Under the pieces are notes generated by a model that worked only from the letters and a program-made list of their open reading frames with translations, searched no databases and was not told the DNA's origin. Below, in pieces: positions 56,543-64,000 of a DNA stretch of 64,000 nucleotides; within the stretch, counting starts at the first letter, position 1, and each line of letters starts with the position of its first letter. Source of the stretch: Bacteroidales bacterium (GTDB lineage Bacteria; Bacteroidota; Bacteroidia; Bacteroidales; WCHB1-69); the NCBI GenBank assembly GCA_017443175.1, contig JAFSOZ010000003.1:186001-250000 (forward strand), written 5' to 3'. Made by a program: the position numbers and the translations under genes.

Positions 56543-57322
56543 TTATTTTCTTCTTTTGGAAATATGCCCATTCGCTAATATCTCAAACCCTTCACCCAAA
56601 TTGAAACAGTCCCGGATATTCTCCGGCGTGAGCACCGCATCCTTGACATCATGCTGCACCACCTTGCCGTGCTTCACCAACAACGCGTGCGTGGAATACT
56701 CTATGGCAATCGGGAAGTCGTGCATGATGATGATGACCATCACGCCCTGGCGGTTCAAATCTGCCAAAATGTCCATAATCTCGTAGCGGTGCGCAACATC
56801 CAGATTGGACAAGGGCTCGTCCAACAACATGATGGGCGTCTGCTGCGCCATGGCGCGCGCGATAAGCGACCGCTGCAGCTCTCCCCCACTCAGCTCGCGC
56901 AAGAGACGCCCGCGCAAATGCGTGAGATTGCACTTTTCCAGCATCTTGCACACCACCGCATCATCCTCCACCGTTGGCAACTGCCACTTCTTCTGATAGG
57001 GATACAACCCCATCATCACCAAGTCATAGACGGAAATATCAAACACATTATCCTGTCGCTGAGGTACATACGAAATCAACTTGGCCAGTTCCATCGTCTG
57101 ATAGGCTGTAATGGGTTTGCCATTAACCCTTATTTCACCGGAAGTAATAGGGAGAAGACCACAGATACACTTCAACAGGGTGGTTTTCCCCGACCCGTTA
57201 GGCCCCATCAGCGCACAAAACTCCGCATCCGCGACCTCAGCCGAGAGGTTCTGAAACAACGGCGTTTTATCATAACCAAAAGTAATGTTATCTATCTCAA
57301 TGCGATTCATCCCATTATTCAA
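56543..57322 (-). CDS. ABC transporter ATPase, iron-siderophore/cobalamin type
   Basis: A 259-residue ATPase. Walker A GPNGSGKTT (about 36-44), signature LSGGELQR, Walker B LLDEPLSN, H-loop MHDF. The FecE/BtuD-like pattern (VPQRQDNVFDISVYDLVMMG) points to import of iron chelates or B12. No permease or binding protein gene is adjacent in the window. The start overlaps the mutL stop by a few bases (a Met at 57310 is possible). Confidence 0.85.
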   Translation of the reverse strand: MNNGMNRIEIDNITFGYDKTPLFQNLSAEVADAEFCALMGPNGSGKTTLLKCICGLLPITSGEIRVNGKPITAYQTMELAKLISYVPQRQDNVFDISVYDLVMMGLYPYQKKWQLPTVEDDAVVCKMLEKCNLTHLRGRLLRELSGGELQRSLIARAMAQQTPIMLLDEPLSNLDVAHRYEIMDILADLNRQGVMVIIIMHDFPIAIEYSTHALLVKHGKVVQHDVKDAVLTPENIRDCFNLGEGFEILANGHISKRRK

Positions 57323-59195
57323 AATAGCGTTTTAACTCGTCACCGCCAATCACATGCAGAATGCTTTTCTCCGAGGGCGAAGTGGCCGGACAGGCGCACT
57401 GGAAGAGATCTTGCAGAAAACCTCTCACTTCAAGCGCACTTTTCGGCATCGCATAGCGACTCCGGTTCTGCCGCGCCATGCAGATGGCCATGTTGCGGTT
57501 CTTGTCTGCTCTATATAAAAATTGGTTGGTCTTGAAAGATTCCAGAGCATTCTCAATCAGCGACTGCACATCGCCTTCCTCGCCGTCATTGGGCGTGCCG
57601 TTAACGGCGAAATGAGTATTGTCTATCTTTTCCAATTCATAGCCGAGTTTGAGGAAATCCTCTTTCATGGAATCGGCCAAGTCGGCCAAAGCCGGCGTAA
57701 GCGTGATGGTGTCGGGGAAAAGGCTCTGCTGCACCCTCAGCGGCGTATTCTCCAAGGCTGAAATATAGCGGTCGTACAAAATACGTTCCCGCGCATTCAA
57801 AGCATCTACCAGAAAAGCCTGTTCGTTCTGCTTGAAGAAGATATAGCGATTCTCCAAAATGAAAAACTCCAAATCCTCCGGAATCTCAATCTTGCACTCA
57901 CAATTTTGATCCTGAGCAGACACTAAACCTTCTGCCTCAAGTTGTTTACTTTCCTGAACATCTTCCGTCTGCGTGCTGAGACCTTTCAGAAAATCCTCCC
58001 AGCCGCCCATACCGCCACGGTCTTTCCACGAACCGCCACTTCCAGAGAAGCTGTTAAATCCGCCGCCCTTATTATGCTGGACAGGCACGGTGTCGAACGG
58101 GTTGTAGTTGGGGTTTGCTCCGGTGCTCGGCATCACGATAGGATGCCCGGTAGGCCGCTCCGGCGGCACAAGTCCCTGCTCGGTGTCAAAGTCCAACTGT
58201 GGGGTCAGCGACATGGTGCCCAGAGACTTCTTCACCGCCGCATTCAAGAAGCCGAACATCAACTTCTCGTCCTGCAATTTCACCTCCACCTTGGTGGGAC
58301 TCACATTAATATCAATAGCGGACGGATCAATCTCAATTTCAATAAAATATGCAGGTCTATAGCCTTGCGGAATCAGTTCCTGATAGGCCGTCTCCACCGC
58401 ATAGTTCAGCAAGTTGTGGCGCACGTAACGGTGGTTGATGAACATGTACTGCTCGCTTTTCTTCTTCTTGGCATTCTCCGGCTTGGCAATAAACCCGCTG
58501 ATTCGCATGAATTCAGTGCTCTGCTCCACGGGATAGAGTTTTTCCTTGAAATGGTTGCCGAAGATATGGATGATGCGCTGTTTGAAGTTGGAGGGTTGCA
58601 GTTGCAACACCGCCTTGCCGTTATGGTACAACGAGAATTCCAAATCGTGATGGATGAGTGCCACGCGGTAGAACTCCTCCTCGATATGGGTCATCTCCAC
58701 ATTGTCGGATTTCAGGAAGTTGCGGCGGGCGGGCACATTGAAGAAGAGGTTCTTCACGGACACGGACGTGCCGTCTTGCGTGGCAATCACCTCATGGGCT
58801 TTCACTTGCGAGCCCTCGATGAGCACGAGCGTGCCGGTGGGGTCCTCCGCCTTTTTGGTTTTGAGTTCCACATGCGCGATGGCAGCGATGGAGGCCATGG
58901 CTTCGCCCCTAAAACCCTTGGTAGTGATATGATAGAGATCGTCGGCGCTTCGCAGTTTGGAGGTAGCGTGCCGCTCGAAGCAGAGCCGAGCGTCGTTGAA
59001 CGACATGCCTTTGCCGTTGTCAATCACCTGTATGAGGGTCCGTCCGGCGTCCTTCACGATAAGCTGGATGGAGGTCGCACCGGCGTCCACGGCGTTCTCC
59101 AGCAGTTCCTTCACCACAGAGGCAGGGCGTTGTACCACCTCGCCGGCCGCGATCTGGTTGGCCACCGCATCGGACAATAGTTTTATGATATCCAC
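57315..59195 (-). CDS. mutL: DNA mismatch repair protein MutL
   Basis: A 626-residue protein. An N-terminal GHKL ATPase (about 1-330) has motifs ENAVDAGA, IDNGKGM and GFRGEA. A low-complexity glycine-rich linker (about 370-400, KGGGFNSFSGSGGS) leads to a C-terminal dimerisation domain (about 435-626). In that domain the family DQHAxxE endonuclease motif appears as VDALNARERILYD, lacking the Gln-His pair. It couples MutS recognition to strand removal. Divergent from the small membrane gene/gltX region. Confidence 0.93.
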   Translation of the reverse strand: MDIIKLLSDAVANQIAAGEVVQRPASVVKELLENAVDAGATSIQLIVKDAGRTLIQVIDNGKGMSFNDARLCFERHATSKLRSADDLYHITTKGFRGEAMASIAAIAHVELKTKKAEDPTGTLVLIEGSQVKAHEVIATQDGTSVSVKNLFFNVPARRNFLKSDNVEMTHIEEEFYRVALIHHDLEFSLYHNGKAVLQLQPSNFKQRIIHIFGNHFKEKLYPVEQSTEFMRISGFIAKPENAKKKKSEQYMFINHRYVRHNLLNYAVETAYQELIPQGYRPAYFIEIEIDPSAIDINVSPTKVEVKLQDEKLMFGFLNAAVKKSLGTMSLTPQLDFDTEQGLVPPERPTGHPIVMPSTGANPNYNPFDTVPVQHNKGGGFNSFSGSGGSWKDRGGMGGWEDFLKGLSTQTEDVQESKQLEAEGLVSAQDQNCECKIEIPEDLEFFILENRYIFFKQNEQAFLVDALNARERILYDRYISALENTPLRVQQSLFPDTITLTPALADLADSMKEDFLKLGYELEKIDNTHFAVNGTPNDGEEGDVQSLIENALESFKTNQFLYRADKNRNMAICMARQNRSRYAMPKSALEVRGFLQDLFQCACPATSPSEKSILHVIGGDELKRYFE

Positions 59196-59215
59196 AGTTG
59201 TGTTTGGTTTTTATG

Positions 59216-59249
59216 TTTATAAAGTTGTAAGGTTATAAAGTTGCAAAGT
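59216..59249. repeat. ATAAAGTTGTAAGGTT spacer repeat upstream of mutL
   Basis: Tandem TTTATAAAGTT/GTAAGGTT units, similar to those at 20692-20730. It precedes a palindrome. Confidence 0.7.
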
Positions 59250-59250
59250 A

Positions 59251-59272
59251 GAGACGCACAATTGTGCGTCTC
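59251..59272. repeat. 22-bp perfect palindrome of the GAGACG family
   Basis: GAGACGCACAA followed by its exact reverse complement, preceded by GTA so that GTAGAGACG is shared with the palindrome at 53296-53331. Confidence 0.85.
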
Positions 59273-59303
59273 AAAAACATTGCGAGAACAATATAGCGTT
59301 TGC

Positions 59304-59555
59304 CTATTGTTTCGAGAAAAATTTAAAGAAAATGATGCCCAGAATGACCGCGAAAAACAGCATGGTCACGATGGTGAGCCACGGGATATGTTTGTCGTTC
59401 TTGTCGTGGCGGCGTTTGCTGCTCCACTCGCGGTGCAGTTCATTGGCGAAATCCCTGCGGTGGTCATCCGTAGGTTTCTGGTCGTCAGGGGTATAGAAGC
59501 GCGGTTTGTAATTGAACTCGCGGGGTTCGGGTTTATTGAAATTGAACAGTGCCAT
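59304..59555 (-). CDS. Small membrane protein near mutL
   Basis: An 83-residue protein from Met at 59555 (MALFNFNKPEPREFNYKPRFY). A basic N-terminal half with NYKPRFYTPDD is followed by one transmembrane helix (about 62-80). Short proteins of this pattern accompany mutL in Bacteroidota, but their role is unknown. Confidence 0.72.
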   Translation of the reverse strand: MALFNFNKPEPREFNYKPRFYTPDDQKPTDDHRRDFANELHREWSSKRRHDKNDKHIPWLTIVTMLFFAVILGIIFFKFFSKQ

Positions 59556-59576
59556 AATCGTTTTGTTTTTATGGTG

Positions 59577-59584
59577 CAAAAGTA
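59577..59584 (-). promoter_or_regulatory. -7 box for the small membrane gene
   Basis: Minus strand TACTTTTGCACC, 21 bases upstream of the chosen start at 59555. Confidence 0.55.
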
Positions 59585-59606
59585 CGAAAAAAGATGAAAA
59601 ATATTG

Positions 59607-59614
59607 TACCTTTG
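59607..59614 (+). promoter_or_regulatory. -7 box for gltX
   Basis: TACCTTTGCAGCC, 28 bases before the ATG at 59643, divergent from the promoter at 59577-59584. Confidence 0.6.
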
Positions 59615-59642
59615 CAGCCCTAATCTAAAAAACAATCCGAAT

Positions 59643-61157
59643 ATGAATCCAAGAGTCAGATTTGCGCCCAGTCCTACGGGACCGCTGCACATCGGCGGCG
59701 TGCGCACCGCATTATACAACTATCTGTTTGCCAAGAAAAACAACGGCACTCTCCTGCTGAGAATCGAAGACACCGACCAGACACGCTTTGTGGAAGGTGC
59801 CGAAGAGTATATCATTGAGGCCTTCCAATGGCTCGGTATCGCCTTTGACGAGGGCGTCGGCATCGGCGGCGAGTACGGCCCGTACAAACAATCCGAGCGC
59901 AAAGCCCTCTACAAGCCCTACGCCGAGCAGCTGGTCAACGACGGCTGGGCATACTACGCCTTCGACACACCCGAGCAACTGGATGCGAAACGCAAGGAGG
60001 CCGAAAGCCAGAAAAAGACATTCCAATACGACGCCAACACCCGCATGGGCATGGTGAACTCACTAACCCTTCCCGCTGAGGAGGTGGAACAACGCCTGGC
60101 CTCGGGCGAGCACTACGTCGTCCGCTTCAAATACCCCGCCAACTTGGATATCCATGTGCAGGACCTGATTCGCGGTGAAGTTGTCATCAACTCCAACTTA
60201 TTGGATGATAAAGTTTTATACAAATCCGACGGGATGCCCACCTACCATCTCGCCAACATCGTGGATGACCATCTGATGAAAATCACGCATGTGATCCGTG
60301 GCGAAGAGTGGTTGCCGTCAGCACCGCTGCACGTGATGCTGTACAAGGCCTTTGGCTGGGAGGCTCCCCAATTCGCTCATCTCCCACTGCTGCTCAAACC
60401 CGATGGCAACGGCAAGCTGAGCAAGCGCGACGGCGACCGCCTCGGTTTCCCGGTGTTCCCGTTGCAATGGCATGACCCCAAATCAGGCGAGACCTCTTCA
60501 GGTTACCGCGAGTCGGGCTACCTGCCGGAAGCCGTCATCAACATGCTGGCTCTCCTGGGCTGGAACCCCGGCAACGACCAGGAACTGATGTCCATGGACG
60601 AACTCATCAACCTCTTCTCCATCGACAAAATCAGCAAGGCCGGTGCCAAGTTCTCATTGGACAAAGCCAAGTGGTTCAACCACGAGTACATCCTGATGAA
60701 ACCCGCCGCCGAACTCCGTCCCCACTTCCGCAAAATTTTGGACGAGAAGGGCGTAACCTGCAGCGATGAATATTTGGATGCCGTAACCGACCTCGTGAAA
60801 GACCGCCTGAATTTCCTGCCCGACTTTTGGGAACAGGCCGGCTATTTCTTTGTCGCACCCACTGAATACGACCCGCAAGCACTCAAAAAACGCTGGAAAG
60901 AGGGCACGGGCGAAAAACTGCGCGTCATCGACGAGATGTTGTGCGGCATCCAGCCGTTCGACAAGGACAAAGCCCACGACATGGTGATGCAGTACATCCA
61001 AGACAACGAACTGAACATGGGCCAAGTGCTCAACAGTCTGCGCATTGCCATAGTCGGCACGGCCCGAGGCCCCGAACTGTTCACCATGATTGACGTGATG
61101 GGCATCGAGGAGGTGCACAAGCGTGTCATGAGAGCCATAGAAGTAGTTAATTTATAA
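59643..61157 (+). CDS. gltX: Glutamyl-tRNA synthetase
   Basis: A 504-residue class I synthetase from Met at 59643 ([13 protein letters not shown]). HIGH-type motif HIGG (about 15-18), KMSKS-type KLSKRDG (about 259-265), and a helical anticodon-binding C-terminal half. Length and PSPTG start fit the GluRS family; the GlnRS motifs are absent. Tex follows 11 bases downstream. Confidence 0.96.
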   Translation: MNPRVRFAPSPTGPLHIGGVRTALYNYLFAKKNNGTLLLRIEDTDQTRFVEGAEEYIIEAFQWLGIAFDEGVGIGGEYGPYKQSERKALYKPYAEQLVNDGWAYYAFDTPEQLDAKRKEAESQKKTFQYDANTRMGMVNSLTLPAEEVEQRLASGEHYVVRFKYPANLDIHVQDLIRGEVVINSNLLDDKVLYKSDGMPTYHLANIVDDHLMKITHVIRGEEWLPSAPLHVMLYKAFGWEAPQFAHLPLLLKPDGNGKLSKRDGDRLGFPVFPLQWHDPKSGETSSGYRESGYLPEAVINMLALLGWNPGNDQELMSMDELINLFSIDKISKAGAKFSLDKAKWFNHEYILMKPAAELRPHFRKILDEKGVTCSDEYLDAVTDLVKDRLNFLPDFWEQAGYFFVAPTEYDPQALKKRWKEGTGEKLRVIDEMLCGIQPFDKDKAHDMVMQYIQDNELNMGQVLNSLRIAIVGTARGPELFTMIDVMGIEEVHKRVMRAIEVVNL

Positions 61158-61168
61158 AAGATTAACTA

Positions 61169-63301
61169 ATGGCCATGGAGAAATACGCGAAGCGCATAGC
61201 GGAAGAACTGCATCTCACGGAAGAGCAAGTCAAGAACACCCTGGAACTGTTGGAAGGCGGTGCCACCATCCCGTTTGTGGCCCGTTACCGCAAAGAGGCC
61301 ACGGGCAGTTTGGACGAGGTGCAGATTGGGCAAATCAAGGAGTTGCACACCAAATGGGTGGAGTTGGACAAGCGGCGCGCCGCCATTCTGGACTCCATCC
61401 GCGAGCAGGGAAAACTCACACCCGAATTGGAGGCAAAAATCAACGAGGTGCTGAGTATGAGCGAATTGGAAGACCTGTACCTACCCTACCGCCCCAAACG
61501 CAAAACCCGCGCCACCATGGCCATTGAGAAGGGTTTGGAGCCCTTGGCCAAGATTATCGCCCGCCAGCAGGAGACTGACCTGCACGCTTTGGCCACCAAG
61601 TACGTAAACCCCGACAAGGGCGTCCACAATATCGAAGAGGCACTGGCCGGCGCGCGCGACATCATCGCCGAGCACATTAGCGAGAACCTCTCCGTACGCG
61701 CGCGCCTGCGCAACACCTTCCGCCAGCATAGCCGCATCTACTCCAAACTCGTCAAAGACAAGGTGGACGAGGGCGAGAAGTACAAAATCTACTACAATGC
61801 GGAAGAATTTTTAGCAAAAGCGCCCTCTCACCGCATCCTGGCCATGTTCCGTGGCGAGGAGGAGGGCATTCTGCGCCTGACCATCGAGCCGAATGAGGAG
61901 AAGACGCTGGAGATGCTCCGGCGCGCCATCATCCGCAACAGCAGCAACTGCGCCCAACAGGTGTGGATGGCGGCCACGGACGCCTACAAGCGTTTGCTCC
62001 AGCCACAGATGGAGACCGAGATGCGCAAACTGTACAAAGACAAAGCCGACACCGAGGCCATTGAGGTGTTTGTACAAAACCTGCGCCAACTGCTCATGGC
62101 CGCGCCTTTGGGACAGGTCACCACGCTGGCCATTGACCCAGGATTCCGCACCGGCTGCAAGGTGGTTATCCTGAATCCCCAAGGCAAACTGCTGCACAAC
62201 GAGACCATCTATCCGCATCCGCCGGTAGCCCAGTACAAGCTGGCCTCCGACAAACTCAAACGGCTGGTTTTGCAATACAAGGTGGACGCCATCGCCATCG
62301 GCAACGGCACCGCAGGCCGCGAGACCGAGAAGTTCGTGAAGTTCATCCCCTTTGAGCGGGATGTCAAGGCTTTTATGGTGAACGAGAGCGGCGCCTCTAT
62401 CTACTCCGCCTCCGCCGTGGCGCGCGAGGAGTTCCCCGATTACGATGTCACTGTGCGCGGCGCGGTCTCCATTGGCCGCCGCCTCATGGACCCGCTGGCC
62501 GAGCTGGTCAAGATAGACCCCAAATCCATCGGCGTGGGGCAATACCAGCACGATGTGAACCAAAAACGGCTGCAAGAGAGTTTGAACACCACTGTGGAGA
62601 GTTGCGTGAACCATGTGGGCGTGGAGCTGAACACAGCCAGCAAAGAACTGCTGTCCTATGTTTCCGGCGTGGGTCCCGCATTAGCGCAGAACATCATCGA
62701 CTACCGCAACGAAAACGGGCCGTTCCCATCTCGCGAGAGTTTGAAGAAAGTGCCGCGCTTCGGCGCCAAGGCATTTGAGCAGGCCGCCGGATTCCTGCGC
62801 ATCCGCGATGCCGAAAACCCGCTCGACCGCAGCGCCGTGCACCCCGAGTCTTACGCCATCGTGAAAGCTATGGCCAAGGACCTGAAATGCACCGTCGGCG
62901 ACCTGATCCTCAAGGAAGAGTTGCGCAAACAAATTAATCTCCAACACTATATGACCGCCACTGTGGGTATGCCCACCCTGAAAGACATCATGCAGGAGCT
63001 GGCCAAGCCCGGCCGTGACCCGCGCAGTCACTACGAGATGTTCGAGTTCGACAAGAATGTGCAGAAGATGGAAGACCTCGTGCCCGGCATGGAACTGCCC
63101 GGCATCGTCACCAACATCACCAACTTCGGCTGTTTCGTCGATATCGGCATCCACCAGGATGGGCTGGTGCACATCAGCAACATGTCTGACCACCGCATCG
63201 CCTCGCCCAACGAGGTGGTGCATCTCAATCAGAAAGTCATGGTGAAGGTACTCAGCGTGGAAATCGAGCGCAAGCGCATCAGTCTGGCGCTGGTAAAATA
63301 G
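61169..63301 (+). CDS. tex: Tex-family RNA-binding transcription accessory protein
   Basis: A 710-residue protein. An N-terminal helical region with ATIPFVARYRKEATG is followed by a YqgF-like RNase H-fold domain (about 325-450, LAIDPGFRTGCK), helix-hairpin-helix repeats (about 490-560, VSGVGPALAQNIIDYR) and a C-terminal S1 domain (about 635-708, GIVTNITNFGCFVDIGIHQDGLVHIS). This is the Tex order and near its usual length. Tex binds RNA and affects transcription and stress tolerance. Confidence 0.95.
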   Translation: MAMEKYAKRIAEELHLTEEQVKNTLELLEGGATIPFVARYRKEATGSLDEVQIGQIKELHTKWVELDKRRAAILDSIREQGKLTPELEAKINEVLSMSELEDLYLPYRPKRKTRATMAIEKGLEPLAKIIARQQETDLHALATKYVNPDKGVHNIEEALAGARDIIAEHISENLSVRARLRNTFRQHSRIYSKLVKDKVDEGEKYKIYYNAEEFLAKAPSHRILAMFRGEEEGILRLTIEPNEEKTLEMLRRAIIRNSSNCAQQVWMAATDAYKRLLQPQMETEMRKLYKDKADTEAIEVFVQNLRQLLMAAPLGQVTTLAIDPGFRTGCKVVILNPQGKLLHNETIYPHPPVAQYKLASDKLKRLVLQYKVDAIAIGNGTAGRETEKFVKFIPFERDVKAFMVNESGASIYSASAVAREEFPDYDVTVRGAVSIGRRLMDPLAELVKIDPKSIGVGQYQHDVNQKRLQESLNTTVESCVNHVGVELNTASKELLSYVSGVGPALAQNIIDYRNENGPFPSRESLKKVPRFGAKAFEQAAGFLRIRDAENPLDRSAVHPESYAIVKAMAKDLKCTVGDLILKEELRKQINLQHYMTATVGMPTLKDIMQELAKPGRDPRSHYEMFEFDKNVQKMEDLVPGMELPGIVTNITNFGCFVDIGIHQDGLVHISNMSDHRIASPNEVVHLNQKVMVKVLSVEIERKRISLALVK

Positions 63302-63372
63302 ATCAATCCTTAAGGCATCTTACAGAAAAAAAGCACCGTTGATATTGGCAGCGTAGAGCATCAGCATTATCA

Positions 63373-64000
63373 TCAATTCCCTTCCAAAAGTACATTATCC
63401 ATAAACAGTCCCACCCGGTTCAGCACAATGCAGGCGCGGCTTTTGTCAATGACAATACGAACTTTCTTGGTGGTTACAGTCTCCGTGAGCACAATGCGCT
63501 TGTAGCCGATGGTGGTCTCAGAGGCGATAGTGCGCCAGTTTCCGTTGTCATCCTCCACCTCAACATGAAAGCGCTCTACGCGTTGACCGAGAGGGATGTA
63601 CTCTTGCAGCATAACACGATTGAAAGTTTTGGGCTCATAGAATTGAATTTCCACCCAACCATTGGTTATCGTATCATCCGCACACCAATAGGTGTTATCA
63701 TCCCCATCAATGAGCGAAAATCCGCAATATGGCTCCGGAAAAACGGTATTACGCCATGAATAACAGTTCCCCGTTTGATCGGGTTTATGAATTCTACGGA
63801 AATTCGACACACAAATCGTTTTTACATCCTTTGCCAGATCGTGCGCGAAGATACTGTCCAAAGCGGCGCGGAACTCCATGAGCCGGAGGGAGTCCTCGGC
63901 GGGGATGAGACCTCGGTTGTCGGGCGGCACGTTGAGTAGCAGCAGGGAGTTGCGGCCCACGCTGTTGTAGTAGATCCGCAACAGTTCCTGCACGCTCTTC
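63373..64000 (-). CDS. Alpha-L-fucosidase (GH29), C-terminal part only
   Basis: The frame is open to the right edge, so the 5' part is outside the window. LLRIYYNSVGRNSLLLLNVPPDNRGLI is the end of the GH29 catalytic domain. From about 63720 leftward comes an F5/8-type C (discoidin-like) carbohydrate-binding domain (YWCADDTITNGWVEIQF, NRVMLQEYIPLGQRVERFHVE). The catalytic residues lie off the window. Probably degrades fucosylated glycans. Confidence 0.88.
   Translation of the reverse strand, partial: KSVQELLRIYYNSVGRNSLLLLNVPPDNRGLIPAEDSLRLMEFRAALDSIFAHDLAKDVKTICVSNFRRIHKPDQTGNCYSWRNTVFPEPYCGFSLIDGDDNTYWCADDTITNGWVEIQFYEPKTFNRVMLQEYIPLGQRVERFHVEVEDDNGNWRTIASETTIGYKRIVLTETVTTKKVRIVIDKSRACIVLNRVGLFMDNVLLEGN

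Noticed and set aside
57942..59180. 412-codon open frame antisense to mutL
   Set aside because: MutL motifs on the minus strand explain the region; the plus-strand frame is a shadow.

Overview
The window is a piece of a Bacteroidota (most likely Bacteroidales) chromosome. The signs agree with one another. Many genes are preceded by the Bacteroidota -7 element TAnnTTTG and have A-rich rather than Shine-Dalgarno leaders. Five secreted proteins carry type IX secretion (T9SS) style C-terminal sorting domains. DUF4831, DUF1573 and OstA-like proteins are present, and so is a serine palmitoyltransferase of the Bacteroides type. I see no phage, insertion sequence, integrase or CRISPR array.

Layout. 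1-3.9 kb: edge of a sigma-54 activator, a YugP-type membrane metallopeptidase, a DUF4831 protein, a lipoprotein and a YhcC-type radical SAM protein. 3.9-8.9 kb (minus): gyrA followed by two paralogous TPR proteins. 9.0-17.0 kb (plus): clpC, a KdsC-type phosphatase, a TerB/DnaJ co-chaperone, a T9SS cargo protein, a MORN-repeat lipoprotein and an OstA/LptA-like protein. 17.0-21.6 kb (minus): a coiled-coil protein, zapA, a probable 6S RNA, rny, a divIC/ftsB-like gene, aroQ, two DUF1573 proteins and tmRNA. 21.9-24.1 kb (plus): an ECF sigma factor, efp and lpxD. 24.1-29.8 kb (minus): tRNA-Val, tRNA-Ser, a nucleosidase-like protein, T9SS cargo, small orphan genes and a C10 peptidase. 30.0-39.8 kb (plus): a 3,119-residue T9SS surface protein and a small lipoprotein that appears to share one of its modules. 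39.9-43.5 kb: a nitrosative-stress island (cupin, CRP/FNR regulator, hybrid-cluster protein, NimA-like flavoprotein) ending in the remnant of an acetyltransferase gene. 43.5-48.1 kb: T9SS cargo, a Cys/Met-metabolism PLP enzyme and a YfcC-type transporter. 48.1-56.2 kb: the most notable locus, described below. 56.3-64 kb: tRNA-Ser, an ABC ATPase, mutL, gltX, tex and the end of an alpha-L-fucosidase.

The 48.1-56.2 kb locus holds what looks like a complete bacterial ceramide (sphingolipid) toolkit. On the plus strand are serine palmitoyltransferase and a short-chain dehydrogenase. Converging on them from the minus strand are an acyl-activating enzyme, a dedicated acyl carrier protein and a GNAT-fold N-acyltransferase. 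Divergent from spt are an RND/MMPL lipid exporter and a LolA-like periplasmic carrier. The spt and exporter promoters lie back to back with their -7 boxes only 13 bp apart. I infer that the locus makes ceramide and moves sphingolipid toward the outer membrane. The synthesis half rests on known families. The export half is new inference from position.

Other points: an HcpR-like operator about 41 bases upstream of the inferred hcp start, a probable 184-nt 6S RNA closed by a perfect 12-bp stem, a tmRNA tag ending SYAFAA, palindromic and tandem spacer repeats shared between distant intergenic regions, and a MutL whose endonuclease motif looks degenerate.
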